DNA of 64,000 nucleotides from Variovorax dokdonensis (GTDB lineage Bacteria > Pseudomonadota > Gammaproteobacteria > Burkholderiales > Burkholderiaceae_C). The DNA lies in assembly GCF_030316895.1 (NCBI RefSeq), contig NZ_JASZYV010000001.1:1426001-1490000 (forward strand). The letters run 5' to 3'. A program made the translations under genes and the position numbers. Below the pieces are notes generated by a model. It had not been told where the DNA came from and ran no database searches. It worked only from the letters and a program-made list of their open reading frames with translations. Positions 44,361 to 56,540 of the stretch are shown here, piece after piece. Each line of letters begins with the position of its first letter. Position 1 is the first letter of the stretch.

Positions 44361-45095
44361 ATGGCTTCGTCTTCACTTTCAACGCCCGAGCCCTTCGACG
44401 CATCCCGCGTCCGCGCCATCTCTCTCGATCTGGACGACACGCTGTGGCCGATCTGGCCCACCATCGAGCGTGCCGAGAAGGTCCTGCACGGCTGGCTCGA
44501 GGAGCGCGCGCCAGGCACGGCGCGGATGCTGCTCACGCCCGGCGTGCTGCGCGAGATCCGCCAGGAGGTCGAGGCGCAGAACCCCCAATGGATGCACGAC
44601 ATGAGCGCAATGCGCAGGGAGTCGATCCGCGTGGCGCTGCTTCGCGCTGGCGACGACCCGGCGCTCGCGCCCGCCGCCTTCGAGGCCTTCTTCGCCGAGC
44701 GGCAGCGCGTCACGCTTTACGAGGACGTGCTGCCTTCCATGGAGTGGCTGGCCGCACGCTATCCGATGGTGGCCATCTCCAACGGCAACGCCAACATTCA
44801 CGAAACCGGCGTGGGCCACTGGTTCAAGGGCGCCTTCAGCGCGCGCGAGTTCGGACAAGGCAAGCCGGCGGCGCCCATCTTCCATGCCGCCGCAGCTTCG
44901 CTCGACGTGGCCCCGTCCGAGGTGCTGCATGTTGGTGACGATGCAGCGCTGGACGTGGTGGGCGCGCTGGAGGCCGGCATGCAGGCAGCCTGGCTGGTGC
45001 GCGATGCGCGGCCCTGGGAGCACGAAAGGCGACCACACCTGGTGGTGCCCGACCTGCATGCGCTGTGCAAGGCGCTGGGCGCGCCGGGCGCCTGA
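44361..45095 (+). CDS. HAD-superfamily hydrolase
   Basis: Cytoplasmic phosphatase-type protein of 244 residues. Motif I is LDLDDTLWPIWP, motif II is AISNGNA, the Lys of motif III is in FGQGKPAAPIF and motif IV is HVGDDAALDVVGA. A helical cap of subfamily IA lies between motifs I and II. The ATG at 44361 is used. Such YjjG/epoxide-hydrolase-like HAD proteins dephosphorylate small metabolites; the substrate is not evident. Confidence 0.87.
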   Translation: MASSSLSTPEPFDASRVRAISLDLDDTLWPIWPTIERAEKVLHGWLEERAPGTARMLLTPGVLREIRQEVEAQNPQWMHDMSAMRRESIRVALLRAGDDPALAPAAFEAFFAERQRVTLYEDVLPSMEWLAARYPMVAISNGNANIHETGVGHWFKGAFSAREFGQGKPAAPIFHAAAASLDVAPSEVLHVGDDAALDVVGALEAGMQAAWLVRDARPWEHERRPHLVVPDLHALCKALGAPGA

Positions 45096-45096
45096 T

Positions 45097-45116
45097 CTAG
45101 CGCATGGGCGCGCTAG
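45097..45116. terminator. Hairpin at the HAD/LysR convergent junction
   Basis: Perfect 7-bp inverted repeat CTAGCGC / GCGCTAG with a 6-base loop, overlapping the end of the LysR gene. No T-run on either side, so it is at best a weak bidirectional terminator. Confidence 0.3.
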
Positions 45117-45976
45117 GCGTCCATGCCGATCGTCTGAAAGAAGGCGCGCACCATGGCGGTGTCGCGCCGCTCCGCCAGGCAGGCGACGTGCGCATAGGTC
45201 TGCACCTGCGCGTCGCGCAGGCGAACGACGTGCAGGCCCGGCCCGGGGACGAACTCCACCTCCGAGACAGCCGCCACACCGAGGTTCTGGGAAACCGCCT
45301 CGCGGATGATCTCGCGACTGCCGATTTCCATCACCACGTCGGGCGTGACGTTCGCCGCCTTGAGCACCGACTCGATCGCCTTTCGCGTCGTCGATCCGGA
45401 CTCGCGCAGGATGAGCCTCTCGCCCTCCAGCTCCGACGTGCGGATGGTGCGCCGGTGCGCGAAGCGATGTTCGGACGAGCAGAAGATCACCACCGGATGC
45501 TCGCTGTACGGCACCGAGACGAAGCGCCTGTCACGCGCCACCTGCGCCAGCACGCCGATGTCCGCGCTGTAGTCCGCGAGCCGGTCCAGCACGTCTTGCG
45601 AGTTGCCGGTCGTCACCGAGACCTTGACGCCCGGATAGCGCTGGTTGAACGCCACGAGCATCCGCGTCACATGCGAAGGCCCGACGGCGGCCACGCGCAG
45701 ATGCCCCGACCGCAGCTCACCCGATTCGCGCAGCAGCTGGATGGCCTCTGCTTCGAGGTCGAAGATCTGCCGCGACAGTTGCAGCAGCCGTTCGCCCATC
45801 TCGGTCAGTCGCACGCGCCTTCCGGTCCGGTGGAAGAGCTCGACCTTGTACAGCGCCTCCAGCTGCCCCACCTGCGTCGTCACCGTCGGCTGGCTGACAT
45901 GCAGGCTTTGCGCCGCGCCCGTGAAGGTGCCGGTGGTGGCGACCGCATGAAATGAACGCAGCTGAGTCAGGCGCAT
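45113..45976 (-). CDS. LysR-family regulator of the phosphonate cluster
   Basis: LTTR of 287 residues. The N-terminal helix-turn-helix (TGTFTGAAQSLHVSQPTVTTQ, cited in key part as AAQSLHVSQPTVT) is followed by the linker helix and the two-lobed effector domain. The effector-domain start is SGHLRVAAVGPSHVTRM. It is divergent from phnC of the first importer, 186 bp away. Both phosphonate promoters carry the same AT-N11-AT dyad, so this protein is the likely common regulator, sensing a phosphonate or a pathway intermediate such as phosphonoacetaldehyde or phosphonoacetate. Confidence 0.9.
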   Translation of the reverse strand: MRLTQLRSFHAVATTGTFTGAAQSLHVSQPTVTTQVGQLEALYKVELFHRTGRRVRLTEMGERLLQLSRQIFDLEAEAIQLLRESGELRSGHLRVAAVGPSHVTRMLVAFNQRYPGVKVSVTTGNSQDVLDRLADYSADIGVLAQVARDRRFVSVPYSEHPVVIFCSSEHRFAHRRTIRTSELEGERLILRESGSTTRKAIESVLKAANVTPDVVMEIGSREIIREAVSQNLGVAAVSEVEFVPGPGLHVVRLRDAQVQTYAHVACLAERRDTAMVRAFFQTIGMDA

Positions 45977-46007
45977 GAACGGGTCCTCGGTAGTTGCCCG
46001 GCCGAAC

Positions 46008-46024
46008 TATAGATTGGATCAATA
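46008..46024. promoter_or_regulatory. LysR-type dyad upstream of first phnCDE operon
   Basis: TATAGAT-TGG-ATCAATA is a near-perfect dyad of the T-N11-A type, 32 bp from the LysR start codon and about 140 bp from the phnC start. The surrounding 36 bp align at most positions with the region before the second operon (48874 onward), including a shared CTATAGATT and a downstream AAA-TTG track. Confidence 0.65.
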
Positions 46025-46162
46025 GCTGGTCCAAAAAGCTTGTATGCGCAATATGGGCGGTGAAGGCCCGTTTGTCACCGATCGGTCATGTGCGGTCCAA
46101 ATACTCGCCGGCATGTTCCGCCCACCCGTTGGTCCGTGCATCGCGCGGCAACCCACTTCACC

Positions 46163-46999
46163 ATGAACCCTGTCGTATTGCGCGCCGAAGGCGTGCACAA
46201 GACCTATGGCGGCCATCGTGCGCTGCGCGATGTGCACCTGGAGGTGCGCCGCGGCGAGCGCGTGGCGCTGCTCGGGGCCTCCGGCTCGGGCAAGTCGACG
46301 CTCATCCGATGCCTGTGCGGCCTCGAGACCACCGATCCCGGCACCGGCCGCATCCAAGTCTTCGGACAAGTGCTGCAGGCCGGAGGCAGGAACAGTGCCG
46401 AGATCCGCGCCTTGCGCCGACGCATCGGCGTCATCTTCCAGCAGTTCAACCTCGTCGGGCGCCTGAGCGTCATGAGCAATGTGCTGACCGGTCTGGCTGC
46501 CGAAGCGCCGCTGTGGCGCGCCGTGCTGGGACGCTACGGGCTTGCGCATCAGGCTCGTGCGCTGGACGCGCTCGCCGACATCGGCCTGGCGCCGCAAGCC
46601 TTCCAGCGCGCCTCGACGCTGTCCGGCGGCCAGCAGCAGCGCGCCGCCATTGCGCGCGTGCTCGTCCAGGGCGCCGAGATGGTGCTGGCCGACGAACCCG
46701 TCGCCTCGCTGGACCCGCAGTCCACCACCCGGGTCATGGAGCAACTGGCCGCACTCAACCGCGACAACGGCATGACGCTGATCGTGAGCCTTCACCACGT
46801 GGCCCTGGCCAAGCGCTATTGCGAACGTGTGGTGGCGCTGCGCGATGGCGCGCTGGTCTACGACGGCCCAAGCGAAGCGCTCACGCCCGGCTTTCTCGAG
46901 CAGTTGTACGGAACCGCTGCGGCCGACCTGCTCGGCGAGCGTGATGACAGACCCGCCAGCCCGTGGCTGGGCGAGGCCCCGCTGGCCCTTGCCGCCTGA
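46163..46999 (+). CDS. phnC: Phosphonate ABC transporter ATP-binding protein (first system)
   Basis: ATPase of 278 residues. Walker A is GASGSGKST, the PhnC-type insert IGVIFQQFNLVGRLSVMSNVL follows (key part QQFNLVGRLSV), the signature is LSGGQQQRAAIARV, and Walker B is [13 protein letters not shown]. It energises the PhnD/PhnE importer encoded next. The ATG at 46163 is used. Confidence 0.92.
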   Translation: MNPVVLRAEGVHKTYGGHRALRDVHLEVRRGERVALLGASGSGKSTLIRCLCGLETTDPGTGRIQVFGQVLQAGGRNSAEIRALRRRIGVIFQQFNLVGRLSVMSNVLTGLAAEAPLWRAVLGRYGLAHQARALDALADIGLAPQAFQRASTLSGGQQQRAAIARVLVQGAEMVLADEPVASLDPQSTTRVMEQLAALNRDNGMTLIVSLHHVALAKRYCERVVALRDGALVYDGPSEALTPGFLEQLYGTAAADLLGERDDRPASPWLGEAPLALAA

Positions 47000-47046
47000 C
47001 CCCCCCCGCCGACCTTCCTTCAACCCTCTTTCCACGAGAACCCACC

Positions 47047-48000
47047 ATGCACAAGCTTCGAAGCCTTGCCATCGCCGCACTCGTCGTGACCTCCGCCGCC
47101 GCTGCCAATGCGCAGGAGATCAACTTCGGCATCATCGCCACCGACACCGCTTCCACCCAGCGCGAGCGTTGGGAGCCGTTCTTCCGCGACATGGAGAAGA
47201 AGACGGGCCTGACCGTCAAGTCCTTCTACGCACCCGACTACGCCGGCGTGATCGAGGCCATGCGCTTCAACAAGATCCAGGTGGCCTGGTACGGCAACAA
47301 GTCGGCCATGGAGGCGGTGGACCGCGCCAACGGCGAGGTGTTCGCGCAGGTGATGTATGCGGACGGCACGTTCGGCTACAAGGGCCTGCTCATCACGCGC
47401 CAGGACAGCGCGCTCAAGTCGCTCGACGACGTGTTCGCCAATGGCAAGAACCTGAACTTCGGCATCGGCGATCCGAACTCGACCTCGGGCTTTTTGGTGC
47501 CCACCTTCTACCTGTTCGCCAAGAACAAGATCGACTACCGCACGGCCTTCAAGACCATCCGCAATGCGAGCCACGGCGCCAACATCCAGGCGGTGCTGGC
47601 CAAGCAGATCGACGTTGCCACCAACAACACCGAGGAAATCGACAAGCTCAAGGCCAGCAAGCCCGAACTGGCCAGCCAGCTGCGCGTGCTCTGGGAAAGC
47701 CCGCTGATCCCGAGCGACCCGTTCGTCTGGCGCAAGGACCTCGACCCCGCCGTCAAGGCCAAGCTCAAGACCTTCGTCATCAACTACGCCAAGAGCGACC
47801 CGGAAGAGAAGGCGATCCTCAAGAACATCTACAACTACGGTGGCTTCAGGGCGTCGGACAACGATCAGCTGATCCCGATCCGGCAACTCGAATTGTTCAA
47901 GGAGCGCAGCAAGGTCGAGCACGACGCCGCGCTGGACGATGCGACCCGCGCGAAGCGCCTGGCTGACATCGACGGCAGGCTGGCTGCCCTGAAGCTGTGA
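47047..48000 (+). CDS. phnD: Phosphonate ABC transporter binding protein (first system, PhnD)
   Basis: Periplasmic binding protein of 317 residues with a signal peptide ending ANAQ. The motif [23 protein letters not shown] (key part [17 protein letters not shown]) is very close to the ligand-binding region of Escherichia coli PhnD, which favours 2-aminoethylphosphonate. The second binding-protein motif [17 protein letters not shown] is also present. This suggests the first importer takes up aminoalkylphosphonates, although only experiments can tell. Confidence 0.92.
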   Translation: MHKLRSLAIAALVVTSAAAANAQEINFGIIATDTASTQRERWEPFFRDMEKKTGLTVKSFYAPDYAGVIEAMRFNKIQVAWYGNKSAMEAVDRANGEVFAQVMYADGTFGYKGLLITRQDSALKSLDDVFANGKNLNFGIGDPNSTSGFLVPTFYLFAKNKIDYRTAFKTIRNASHGANIQAVLAKQIDVATNNTEEIDKLKASKPELASQLRVLWESPLIPSDPFVWRKDLDPAVKAKLKTFVINYAKSDPEEKAILKNIYNYGGFRASDNDQLIPIRQLELFKERSKVEHDAALDDATRAKRLADIDGRLAALKL

Positions 48001-48845
48001 GCGTCATGGGCATCGACACCATCGCGGCCGGCGCGCCGCGCGCACCGAGTGCCGCCTCGCTGGAGCGCCTGCGCGAGCGGGCCGCCAGCGAGCGGCCGGG
48101 CCTGCTGAGCTACCTGGCCTGGGCAGCCGTGCTGGGTGTGCTGGCCTGGGCCTGGCAAGGCGCGGAGATCCGACCGCTCGCACTGGTGCGCGATGCGGCC
48201 AACATCGGCACCTACGCGAGCGACTTCTTCCCGCCGGACTTTCACGACTGGCGCATCTACGCCCGCGAGATGCTGGTGACGGTGCACATCGCCATCTGGG
48301 GCACGCTGCTGGCGGTCGTGGCTGCCGTGCCGGCCGGCCTGCTGTGCGCGTCCAACGTGTCGCCGGCCTGGGTGCATCAACCCTTGCGCCGACTGATGGA
48401 CGCCTGCCGCGCCATCAACGAGATGGTGTTCGCCATGCTGTTCATCGTGGCCGTGGGCCTGGGGCCTTTCGCAGGCGTGCTGGCATTGGCGGTGCACACC
48501 ACCGGCACGCTGGCCAAGCTGTTCTCCGAGGCGGTCGAGGCCATCGATCCGCGGCCGGTGGAGGGCATCCGCGCGACCGGCGCGCACCGCCTGGTCGAAG
48601 TGATTCACGGTGTGGTGCCGCAGGTTCTGCCCTTGTGGCTGAGCTTCACGCTGTACCGCTTCGAGTCCAACGTGCGCTCGGCCTCGGTGGTCGGCATGGT
48701 GGGCGCCGGTGGCATCGGCGTGGTGCTCTACGAGGTCATCCGCAGCTTCCAGTACGCGCAGACCTGCGCGGTGCTGCTGATCCTCGTCGTCACTGTCTCG
48801 CTCATCGATATGGCGTCGGCCCGGCTGCGCAAGCGCTTCATCTGA
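47997..48845 (+). CDS. phnE: Phosphonate ABC transporter permease (first system, PhnE)
   Basis: Inner membrane permease of 282 residues with about five to six helices. The EAA loop reads [22 protein letters not shown] and the permease signature [26 protein letters not shown] (key part [11 protein letters not shown]). The GTG at 47997 overlaps the phnD stop (GTGA); an ATG at 48006 is possible. It ends the first transport operon. Confidence 0.9.
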   Translation: MSVMGIDTIAAGAPRAPSAASLERLRERAASERPGLLSYLAWAAVLGVLAWAWQGAEIRPLALVRDAANIGTYASDFFPPDFHDWRIYAREMLVTVHIAIWGTLLAVVAAVPAGLLCASNVSPAWVHQPLRRLMDACRAINEMVFAMLFIVAVGLGPFAGVLALAVHTTGTLAKLFSEAVEAIDPRPVEGIRATGAHRLVEVIHGVVPQVLPLWLSFTLYRFESNVRSASVVGMVGAGGIGVVLYEVIRSFQYAQTCAVLLILVVTVSLIDMASARLRKRFI

Positions 48846-48874
48846 GCGGCGGGTTGGCGTTATCCCGCCCAACC

Positions 48875-48891
48875 TATAGATTTCATCGATA
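48875..48891. promoter_or_regulatory. LysR-type dyad upstream of second phosphonate operon
   Basis: TATAGAT-TTC-ATCGATA, a T-N11-A dyad matching the one at 46008-46024 in both arms and spacing, lies about 125 bp before the second phnD start. Its repetition in the only two phosphonate promoters of the window makes chance unlikely. Confidence 0.65.
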
Positions 48892-49016
48892 CATAGTCTT
48901 CAAAAGTTGAATTGGCTGAATAGAGGGGAAAGCACGACAGTGCAACCACGCATCGCGGCCTGCGAGCGATGCGCACAAAGTGACGGACCCCTCAGTTCCG
49001 CAAATTGGAGACATCG

Positions 49017-49894
49017 ATGAAACTCAAGCGTCGTACCCTTCTTGCCTACGCACCGGTGGTGCTGGGCGCCCCGATGGCCGGTCTGGGCAGCAGCCTTGCA
49101 CGAGCCGCCAACGTGCTGTCGGTCGGCCTGATTCCTTCCGAGGACTCGCGCGCCATGATCGCCAACAGCCAGGCGATGATGGACATGCTTTCCAAGTCGC
49201 TCGGAATGCCGGTCAAGCCCTTCGTGGCGGCCGACTACAACGGCGTGATCGAGGCGCTGCGCTCGAAGCGCCTCGACGTGGCCTACCTCGGCCCCTTCTC
49301 CTATGTGATGGGCACGACCGTCGCGCCCATCGAAGCCTTCGCCGTGGCCGAGACCAAGAAGGCCGGGCGCACCTCCTACCACTCGCTGATCGTCGCGCGC
49401 AAGGACAGCGGCATCAAGAACGTCGCCGACCTCAAGGGCAAGACCTTCGCCTTCGTCGATCCGACTTCCACCTCGGGCCACCTGTTCCCCAAGGCGGGCC
49501 TGATCAAGGCAGGCTTCGATCCCGACAAGGAGTTCAGCCGCGTGATCTTCTCCGGCTCCCACGATTCGAACGCGGTGGCCGTCCAGAACAAGAAGGTGGA
49601 TGCGGTGGCCATTGCCGATCGCATCCTCGACGCCGCGATCGCCAAGGGCCTGGCCAAGCGGGAGGACCTGGTCGTTGTCTGGAAGTCCGACCCCATTCCC
49701 GAATCCCCGACGGTCTGGCGCAAGGACCTCGACCCTGAGTTGAAGAAGCGCGTGCAGGCCGCGTTCATGGACGTCAAGGACATTCCGTGGTCGGACCAGG
49801 GCATGCTCAACGGCTTCCATCCCACCAACGACAAGGCCTACGACGTCATCCGCGAAACGGCCTCGATCCTCCACCTCGACCTGAAGGCCATGAA

Positions 49895-49898
<4 letters not shown>
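49017..49898 (+). CDS. phnD: Phosphonate/phosphite-type ABC binding protein (second system)
   Basis: Binding protein of 293 residues; the signal region has RR near the start (MKLKRRTLLAYAP), so a Tat-like route is possible. The ligand motif is LDVAYLGPFSYVMG and the second motif DPTSTSGHLFPKAGL. It differs clearly from the first PhnD and is closer to the PhnD/PtxB-like group, suggesting a different ligand such as a 2-carbon phosphonate without the amine. GGAG lies 5 bp before ATG 49017. Confidence 0.9.
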
Positions 49899-52766
<2,868 letters not shown>

Positions 52767-52775
52767 AGGCTCTGT

Positions 52776-53873
52776 ATGTCCCATGAATATCTGAACCCCG
52801 TGCGCAGCGTGTACGGGGCAGGCGCCCTGTCGTCGCTGCCGAAGCTGCTGGAGGGCCGAAAGGCCGCGGTCGTCACCTTTCCCGAAGCGCGGCAGCTTGG
52901 CCTGGTCGGGCGGCTGGAGCAGCTGCTGGGTGGGTCGCTGAGCTGCGTCATCGACGATGTCCGGCCCAATCCCGACGTCGCAGAACTGCGCGCGCTCTAC
53001 GAACAGTTCTGGCAAGCACCGGAATCCGCCGAGGTGCTGATCGCCGTTGGCGGCGGCAGCGCCATCGACACGGCCAAGGCGCTGATGGTGGGCACCGAGT
53101 CCGGAAGCTTCGACGAACTGATTGCCGCATTGGCCGCCGGGCAGGCATTCCGGCCTGCCCGCGTCAAGACGCTCATCGCCGTGCCGACCACCGCAGGCAC
53201 CGGCAGCGAGGTCACGCCTTGGGCCACGATCTGGGATCGCGCGGCGCAGAAGAAGCATTCGCTGCACCTGAACGAAACCTGGCCCAGCGTCGCCATCATC
53301 GATCCGCAGTTGATGCTCTCGCTGCCCGCATCGGTCACGCTGCAAAGTGGGCTGGATGCACTGTCGCATGCGCTGGAGTCCATCTGGAACGTCAATGCGA
53401 ACCCCGTGTCGGACACCTTTGCGGTTGCCGCCGTGCACGAGATCCTCGATGCGCTGCCGCGCCTGATGGAAAGTCTTGAAGACGTCGATCTGCGCGGTCA
53501 GATGGCGCTGGCGGCCCTGAAGGCCGGCATGGCCTTTTCGAACACGCGCACCGCGCTGGCGCATTCGATCTCGTACGAGATGACGCTGCGCTACGGCTTG
53601 CCACACGGCATCGCATGCTCGTTCTCGCTGCCGATGGTCCTGATGCGGGCAATCGGCCGCGATGCGGAACGCGATGCGGTGCTCGAGCGCGCCCTGGGCC
53701 CGCTCGAGAAGGCTCCCCAGCGCCTGGCAGCATTCATCGAGGGCCTGGGCGTCAAGACACGCTTTGCCGACTACGGCGTCTCGGACGAGCAGGCGGACCG
53801 GATGGTCGCCTTCGCCCTGACCGGAGCGCGCGGCAAGAACTTCATCGGCACACCATTGAAAGAGGCAGCATGA
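52776..53873 (+). CDS. Phosphonate-associated iron-containing alcohol dehydrogenase
   Basis: Group III alcohol dehydrogenase of 365 residues. NAD(P) binding loop GGGSAID (92-98). Metal ligands line up exactly with the family: Asp194, His198 (GLDALSHALES), His263 (ALAHSISYE) and His277 (GLPHGIA). Family members of this kind are known in phosphonate gene clusters. Here it lies between phnA and phnY. The obvious hypothesis is interconversion of 2-hydroxyethylphosphonate and phosphonoacetaldehyde, feeding PhnY and then PhnA. Direction and substrate are inferred from context only. Confidence 0.88.
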   Translation: MSHEYLNPVRSVYGAGALSSLPKLLEGRKAAVVTFPEARQLGLVGRLEQLLGGSLSCVIDDVRPNPDVAELRALYEQFWQAPESAEVLIAVGGGSAIDTAKALMVGTESGSFDELIAALAAGQAFRPARVKTLIAVPTTAGTGSEVTPWATIWDRAAQKKHSLHLNETWPSVAIIDPQLMLSLPASVTLQSGLDALSHALESIWNVNANPVSDTFAVAAVHEILDALPRLMESLEDVDLRGQMALAALKAGMAFSNTRTALAHSISYEMTLRYGLPHGIACSFSLPMVLMRAIGRDAERDAVLERALGPLEKAPQRLAAFIEGLGVKTRFADYGVSDEQADRMVAFALTGARGKNFIGTPLKEAA

Positions 53874-55315
53874 GCGCCATCCTGGAGAGCATCGAGTTTC
53901 GCGCCGAGGCGCTTCGCATCGGCGGTGCGCGGCTGCGCACTGCGCGTGCGATCGACGTGCGCAACCCCTACACCGGCGAACGCGTGGGCACGGCGCCGAT
54001 GGCGAGCCTGGACGAGGTGCGACGCGCATTCGACATCGCGCAGGCCTACGTGCCCACGCTTTCGCGCTACGAGCGCTCGGCCATCCTGAACAAGGCGGCG
54101 GCGTTGCTCCGTGAGCGGACCGAGGAGGCCTCCACGCTCATCACGAGCGAGTCGGGCCTGTCGAAGAAGGACAGCATCTACGAGATCGGCCGCGTGGCCG
54201 ACGTGCTGAACTTCGGCGCCAACGAGGCATTGCGCGATGACGGCCAGGTTTTTTCTTGCGACCTCACGCCGCATGGCAAGAAGCGCAAGGTCATCACGAC
54301 ACGCGAGCCGCTGCTGGGCGTGATCACGGCCATCACCCCCTTCAACCATCCGATGAACCAGGTGGCGCACAAGGTGGTGCCTTCCGTGGCGACGAACAAC
54401 CGGATGGTGCTCAAGCCTTCGGAGAAGGTGCCGCTGTCCGCCTACTATTTCGCCGACCTGTTGTACGAGGCGGGGCTGCCGCCCGAGATGCTGCAGGTCG
54501 TGACGGGCGATCCGCGAGAGATCGCCGACGAATTGCTCACCAACCGGCATGTGGACCTCATCACCTTCACCGGTGGCGTTCCGATCGGCAAGTACATCGC
54601 CGCCAAGGCTGGCTATCGCCGCATCGTGCTCGAACTTGGCGGCAACGACCCGCTGATCGTCATGGACGACGCCGACCTCGATCGGGCCAGCGACCTGGCC
54701 GTGCAAGGGTCGTACAAGAACTCGGGCCAGCGCTGCACCGCCGTCAAGCGGATGCTGGTGCATGAGAAGGTGGCCGCAGAGTTCACCGAAAGGGTGGTGG
54801 CCAAGACGCGCGCCTGGAACTTCGGCGATCCGATGGACAAGTCCAACGACATGGGCACGGTGATCGACGAGGCAGCCGCGCTGCGCTTTCAGGAACTGGT
54901 GGACGAAGCGGTCGCGCAGGGCGCGAGGTTGCTGGTCGGCAATCAACGCGAAGGCGCGCTGTACTCGCCCACGGTGCTGGACCGCGTCCGGCCCGAAATG
55001 ACGGTCGTGCGCGAAGAGACCTTCGGCCCCGTCTCGCCCATCATCACGTTCGGGAGCATCGACGAGGCGATCGCGATCTCCAATGGAACGGCGTTCGGCC
55101 TTTCATCGGGTATCTGCACCAACCGCCTGGAAGACGCCACGCGCTTCGCGAAGGAGCTGAAGGTGGGCACCGTCAACCTGTGGGAGGTTCCGGGCTACCG
55201 CATCGAGCTGACGCCTTTCGGAGGCATCAAGGACTCGGGCCTGGGCTACAAGGAAGGTGTGCAGGAGGCGATCAAGTCGTTCACCAACTGCAAGACCTTC
55301 ACGCTGCCCTGGTAA
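53870..55315 (+). CDS. phnY: Phosphonoacetaldehyde dehydrogenase PhnY
   Basis: NAD(P)-dependent aldehyde dehydrogenase of 481 residues that oxidises phosphonoacetaldehyde to phosphonoacetate. Catalytic Cys289 lies in NSGQRCTAVKR, the general base Glu255 in VLELGGND, and the NTPFNHP-like binding segment reads ITPFNHPMNQVAHK. Start overlaps the alcohol dehydrogenase stop (ATGA). It is the last gene of the operon, which then meets the convergent fibre-locus gene after 17 bp. No transaminase gene phnW, the usual partner, is present in the cluster. Confidence 0.93.
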   Translation: MSAILESIEFRAEALRIGGARLRTARAIDVRNPYTGERVGTAPMASLDEVRRAFDIAQAYVPTLSRYERSAILNKAAALLRERTEEASTLITSESGLSKKDSIYEIGRVADVLNFGANEALRDDGQVFSCDLTPHGKKRKVITTREPLLGVITAITPFNHPMNQVAHKVVPSVATNNRMVLKPSEKVPLSAYYFADLLYEAGLPPEMLQVVTGDPREIADELLTNRHVDLITFTGGVPIGKYIAAKAGYRRIVLELGGNDPLIVMDDADLDRASDLAVQGSYKNSGQRCTAVKRMLVHEKVAAEFTERVVAKTRAWNFGDPMDKSNDMGTVIDEAAALRFQELVDEAVAQGARLLVGNQREGALYSPTVLDRVRPEMTVVREETFGPVSPIITFGSIDEAIAISNGTAFGLSSGICTNRLEDATRFAKELKVGTVNLWEVPGYRIELTPFGGIKDSGLGYKEGVQEAIKSFTNCKTFTLPW

Positions 55316-55332
55316 CTGGACGAAAGGTCGAC

Positions 55333-55845
55333 CTAGCGGCCGCCCACCGAACGCGCGATCGCGTCGGTGATCGTGGTCGCGGTGTTCAGGTCCTTCATGA
55401 GGCTCATGCCGTTGGTGTTGGCATTGATCACCGTGTGGTTGGCGATGTTCTGATTGTTCAGCGTGTTCTGGATGACGGTACCACCCATGGGCCCGAGTGT
55501 GTCGGGCGCGCTGTTGCCGGGGCCGTTCTGGACCAGGTTGAGCGCGCTCATCTGGCGGCTCAGCTCTGCGGCCTGCATCGGCGTGATCTTGTCCAACTGG
55601 CCGAAGTTGAGCTGCGTCTGGGCCACCAGTTCCCCATTGACGAAAGCCGCCCGGGTGATGCCGAAGCTCACCAACAGGCCGGCGCCCAGGTCGAAGCCGC
55701 CGCGCTGCGAATCGAGCGACCGGTCGCTCACCGCCATCCAGATCTCCTGATGCCGCACCAGCGGCTCGGCTTCGATCAGCGCGGGCCAGGCGGCCGCGGC
55801 GGCCAGGCAGCCCGCGGCAAGACGTTGCAACGGCAGGCGTGCCAT
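55333..55845 (-). CDS. Exported QN-rich protein, last gene of the fibre operon
   Basis: A 170-residue protein with a signal peptide (to about residue 26, AEA). The middle has a beta-rich segment RGGFDLGAGLLVSFGITRAAFVN, read here by its key parts. The C-terminal half has an Asn/Gln-rich stretch GGTVIQNTLNNQNIANHTVINAN, quoted by its core VIQNTLNNQNIANHTV, similar in rhythm to the IQN/VQ segments of the two other exported proteins of this operon. Mature cysteines are absent, unlike Pseudomonas FapB, FapC and FapE with their CxxC motif. The start overlaps the C39 gene stop by one base. Possible minor fibre subunit or secretion helper; no family assigned. Confidence 0.75.
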   Translation of the reverse strand: MARLPLQRLAAGCLAAAAAWPALIEAEPLVRHQEIWMAVSDRSLDSQRGGFDLGAGLLVSFGITRAAFVNGELVAQTQLNFGQLDKITPMQAAELSRQMSALNLVQNGPGNSAPDTLGPMGGTVIQNTLNNQNIANHTVINANTNGMSLMKDLNTATTITDAIARSVGGR

Positions 55846-56528
55846 CAGAAATCCCCCGGGCCCATCTTGGGCAAGGTGAAATCGCTCATGGCGCTTCGGT
55901 CGATGGCATCGGCCAGCGGTGCGCGCAGGATGGAGCGCCACTCCGCCGCCACGTTGAAGCGTGCTTCGTTCATGCGGTTGTGAATGACGAAAAGCAGCTT
56001 GTTGGGCCAGATGGCCTCGAAGGCGCTGCGCTCCATGGCCCGCGTGCCGCGCGCCGGATCGCCGATCAGCACCCGGCTGCCCTGCAGGCCCTTGACCACG
56101 ACGAAGTGGTGATAGCCGCTGTCGTTGATCAGCACGATGGCCGGTACGCGCGCTTCGTTGAGCTTGTCCAGCGGCAGCTCGAAGCCGTCGGCCTGGAAGC
56201 CCCGCGCGGCCAGGAAGCGCTTCATGTCCAGCAACGAGAAGCCCTCGCGCCGGATCTTGGCCTGGTCGCCCAGCGCATACATCTGCTGGAAGACGGTCTC
56301 CTCGTTGGTGGGCATGCCGTAGTGGTGGGTCAGCAGCGTGGCCAACGCGGCCGAGCCGCAGCTGAAGTCGTACTTCTGGATCAGCGTGGTGCGGCTTCGT
56401 GCCTGCTTGATGCTCGTGATGGGCAGCACGAAGTCGCCGCTGCCCAGCCCGGGAATGTAGGCCTGCTGCGCGGCGGCCGGAAGGCACGCCGCCAGCAAGG
56501 CGGTGCAGAGCGAAAGACGACGGATCAC
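55845..56528 (-). CDS. Exported C39-family cysteine peptidase (FapD-like)
   Basis: A 227-residue protein with a signal peptide (about 1-20, AAAQQ) and a C39 peptidase domain. The oxyanion Gln and catalytic Cys are in QKYDFSCGSAAL (Gln51, Cys57), the catalytic His in GYHHFVVV (His141) and the Asp in GDPARG (Asp157), so it should be active. Unlike bacteriocin ABC peptidases it has no transporter domain. Stand-alone periplasmic C39 proteins occur in Pseudomonas functional-amyloid (fap) operons as FapD, where the peptidase is needed for fibre export. Here it sits between two genes for exported low-complexity proteins, an equivalent setting. Confidence 0.85.
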   Translation of the reverse strand: MIRRLSLCTALLAACLPAAAQQAYIPGLGSGDFVLPITSIKQARSRTTLIQKYDFSCGSAALATLLTHHYGMPTNEETVFQQMYALGDQAKIRREGFSLLDMKRFLAARGFQADGFELPLDKLNEARVPAIVLINDSGYHHFVVVKGLQGSRVLIGDPARGTRAMERSAFEAIWPNKLLFVIHNRMNEARFNVAAEWRSILRAPLADAIDRSAMSDFTLPKMGPGDF

Positions 56529-56540
56529 GTCAGGCCTTTC

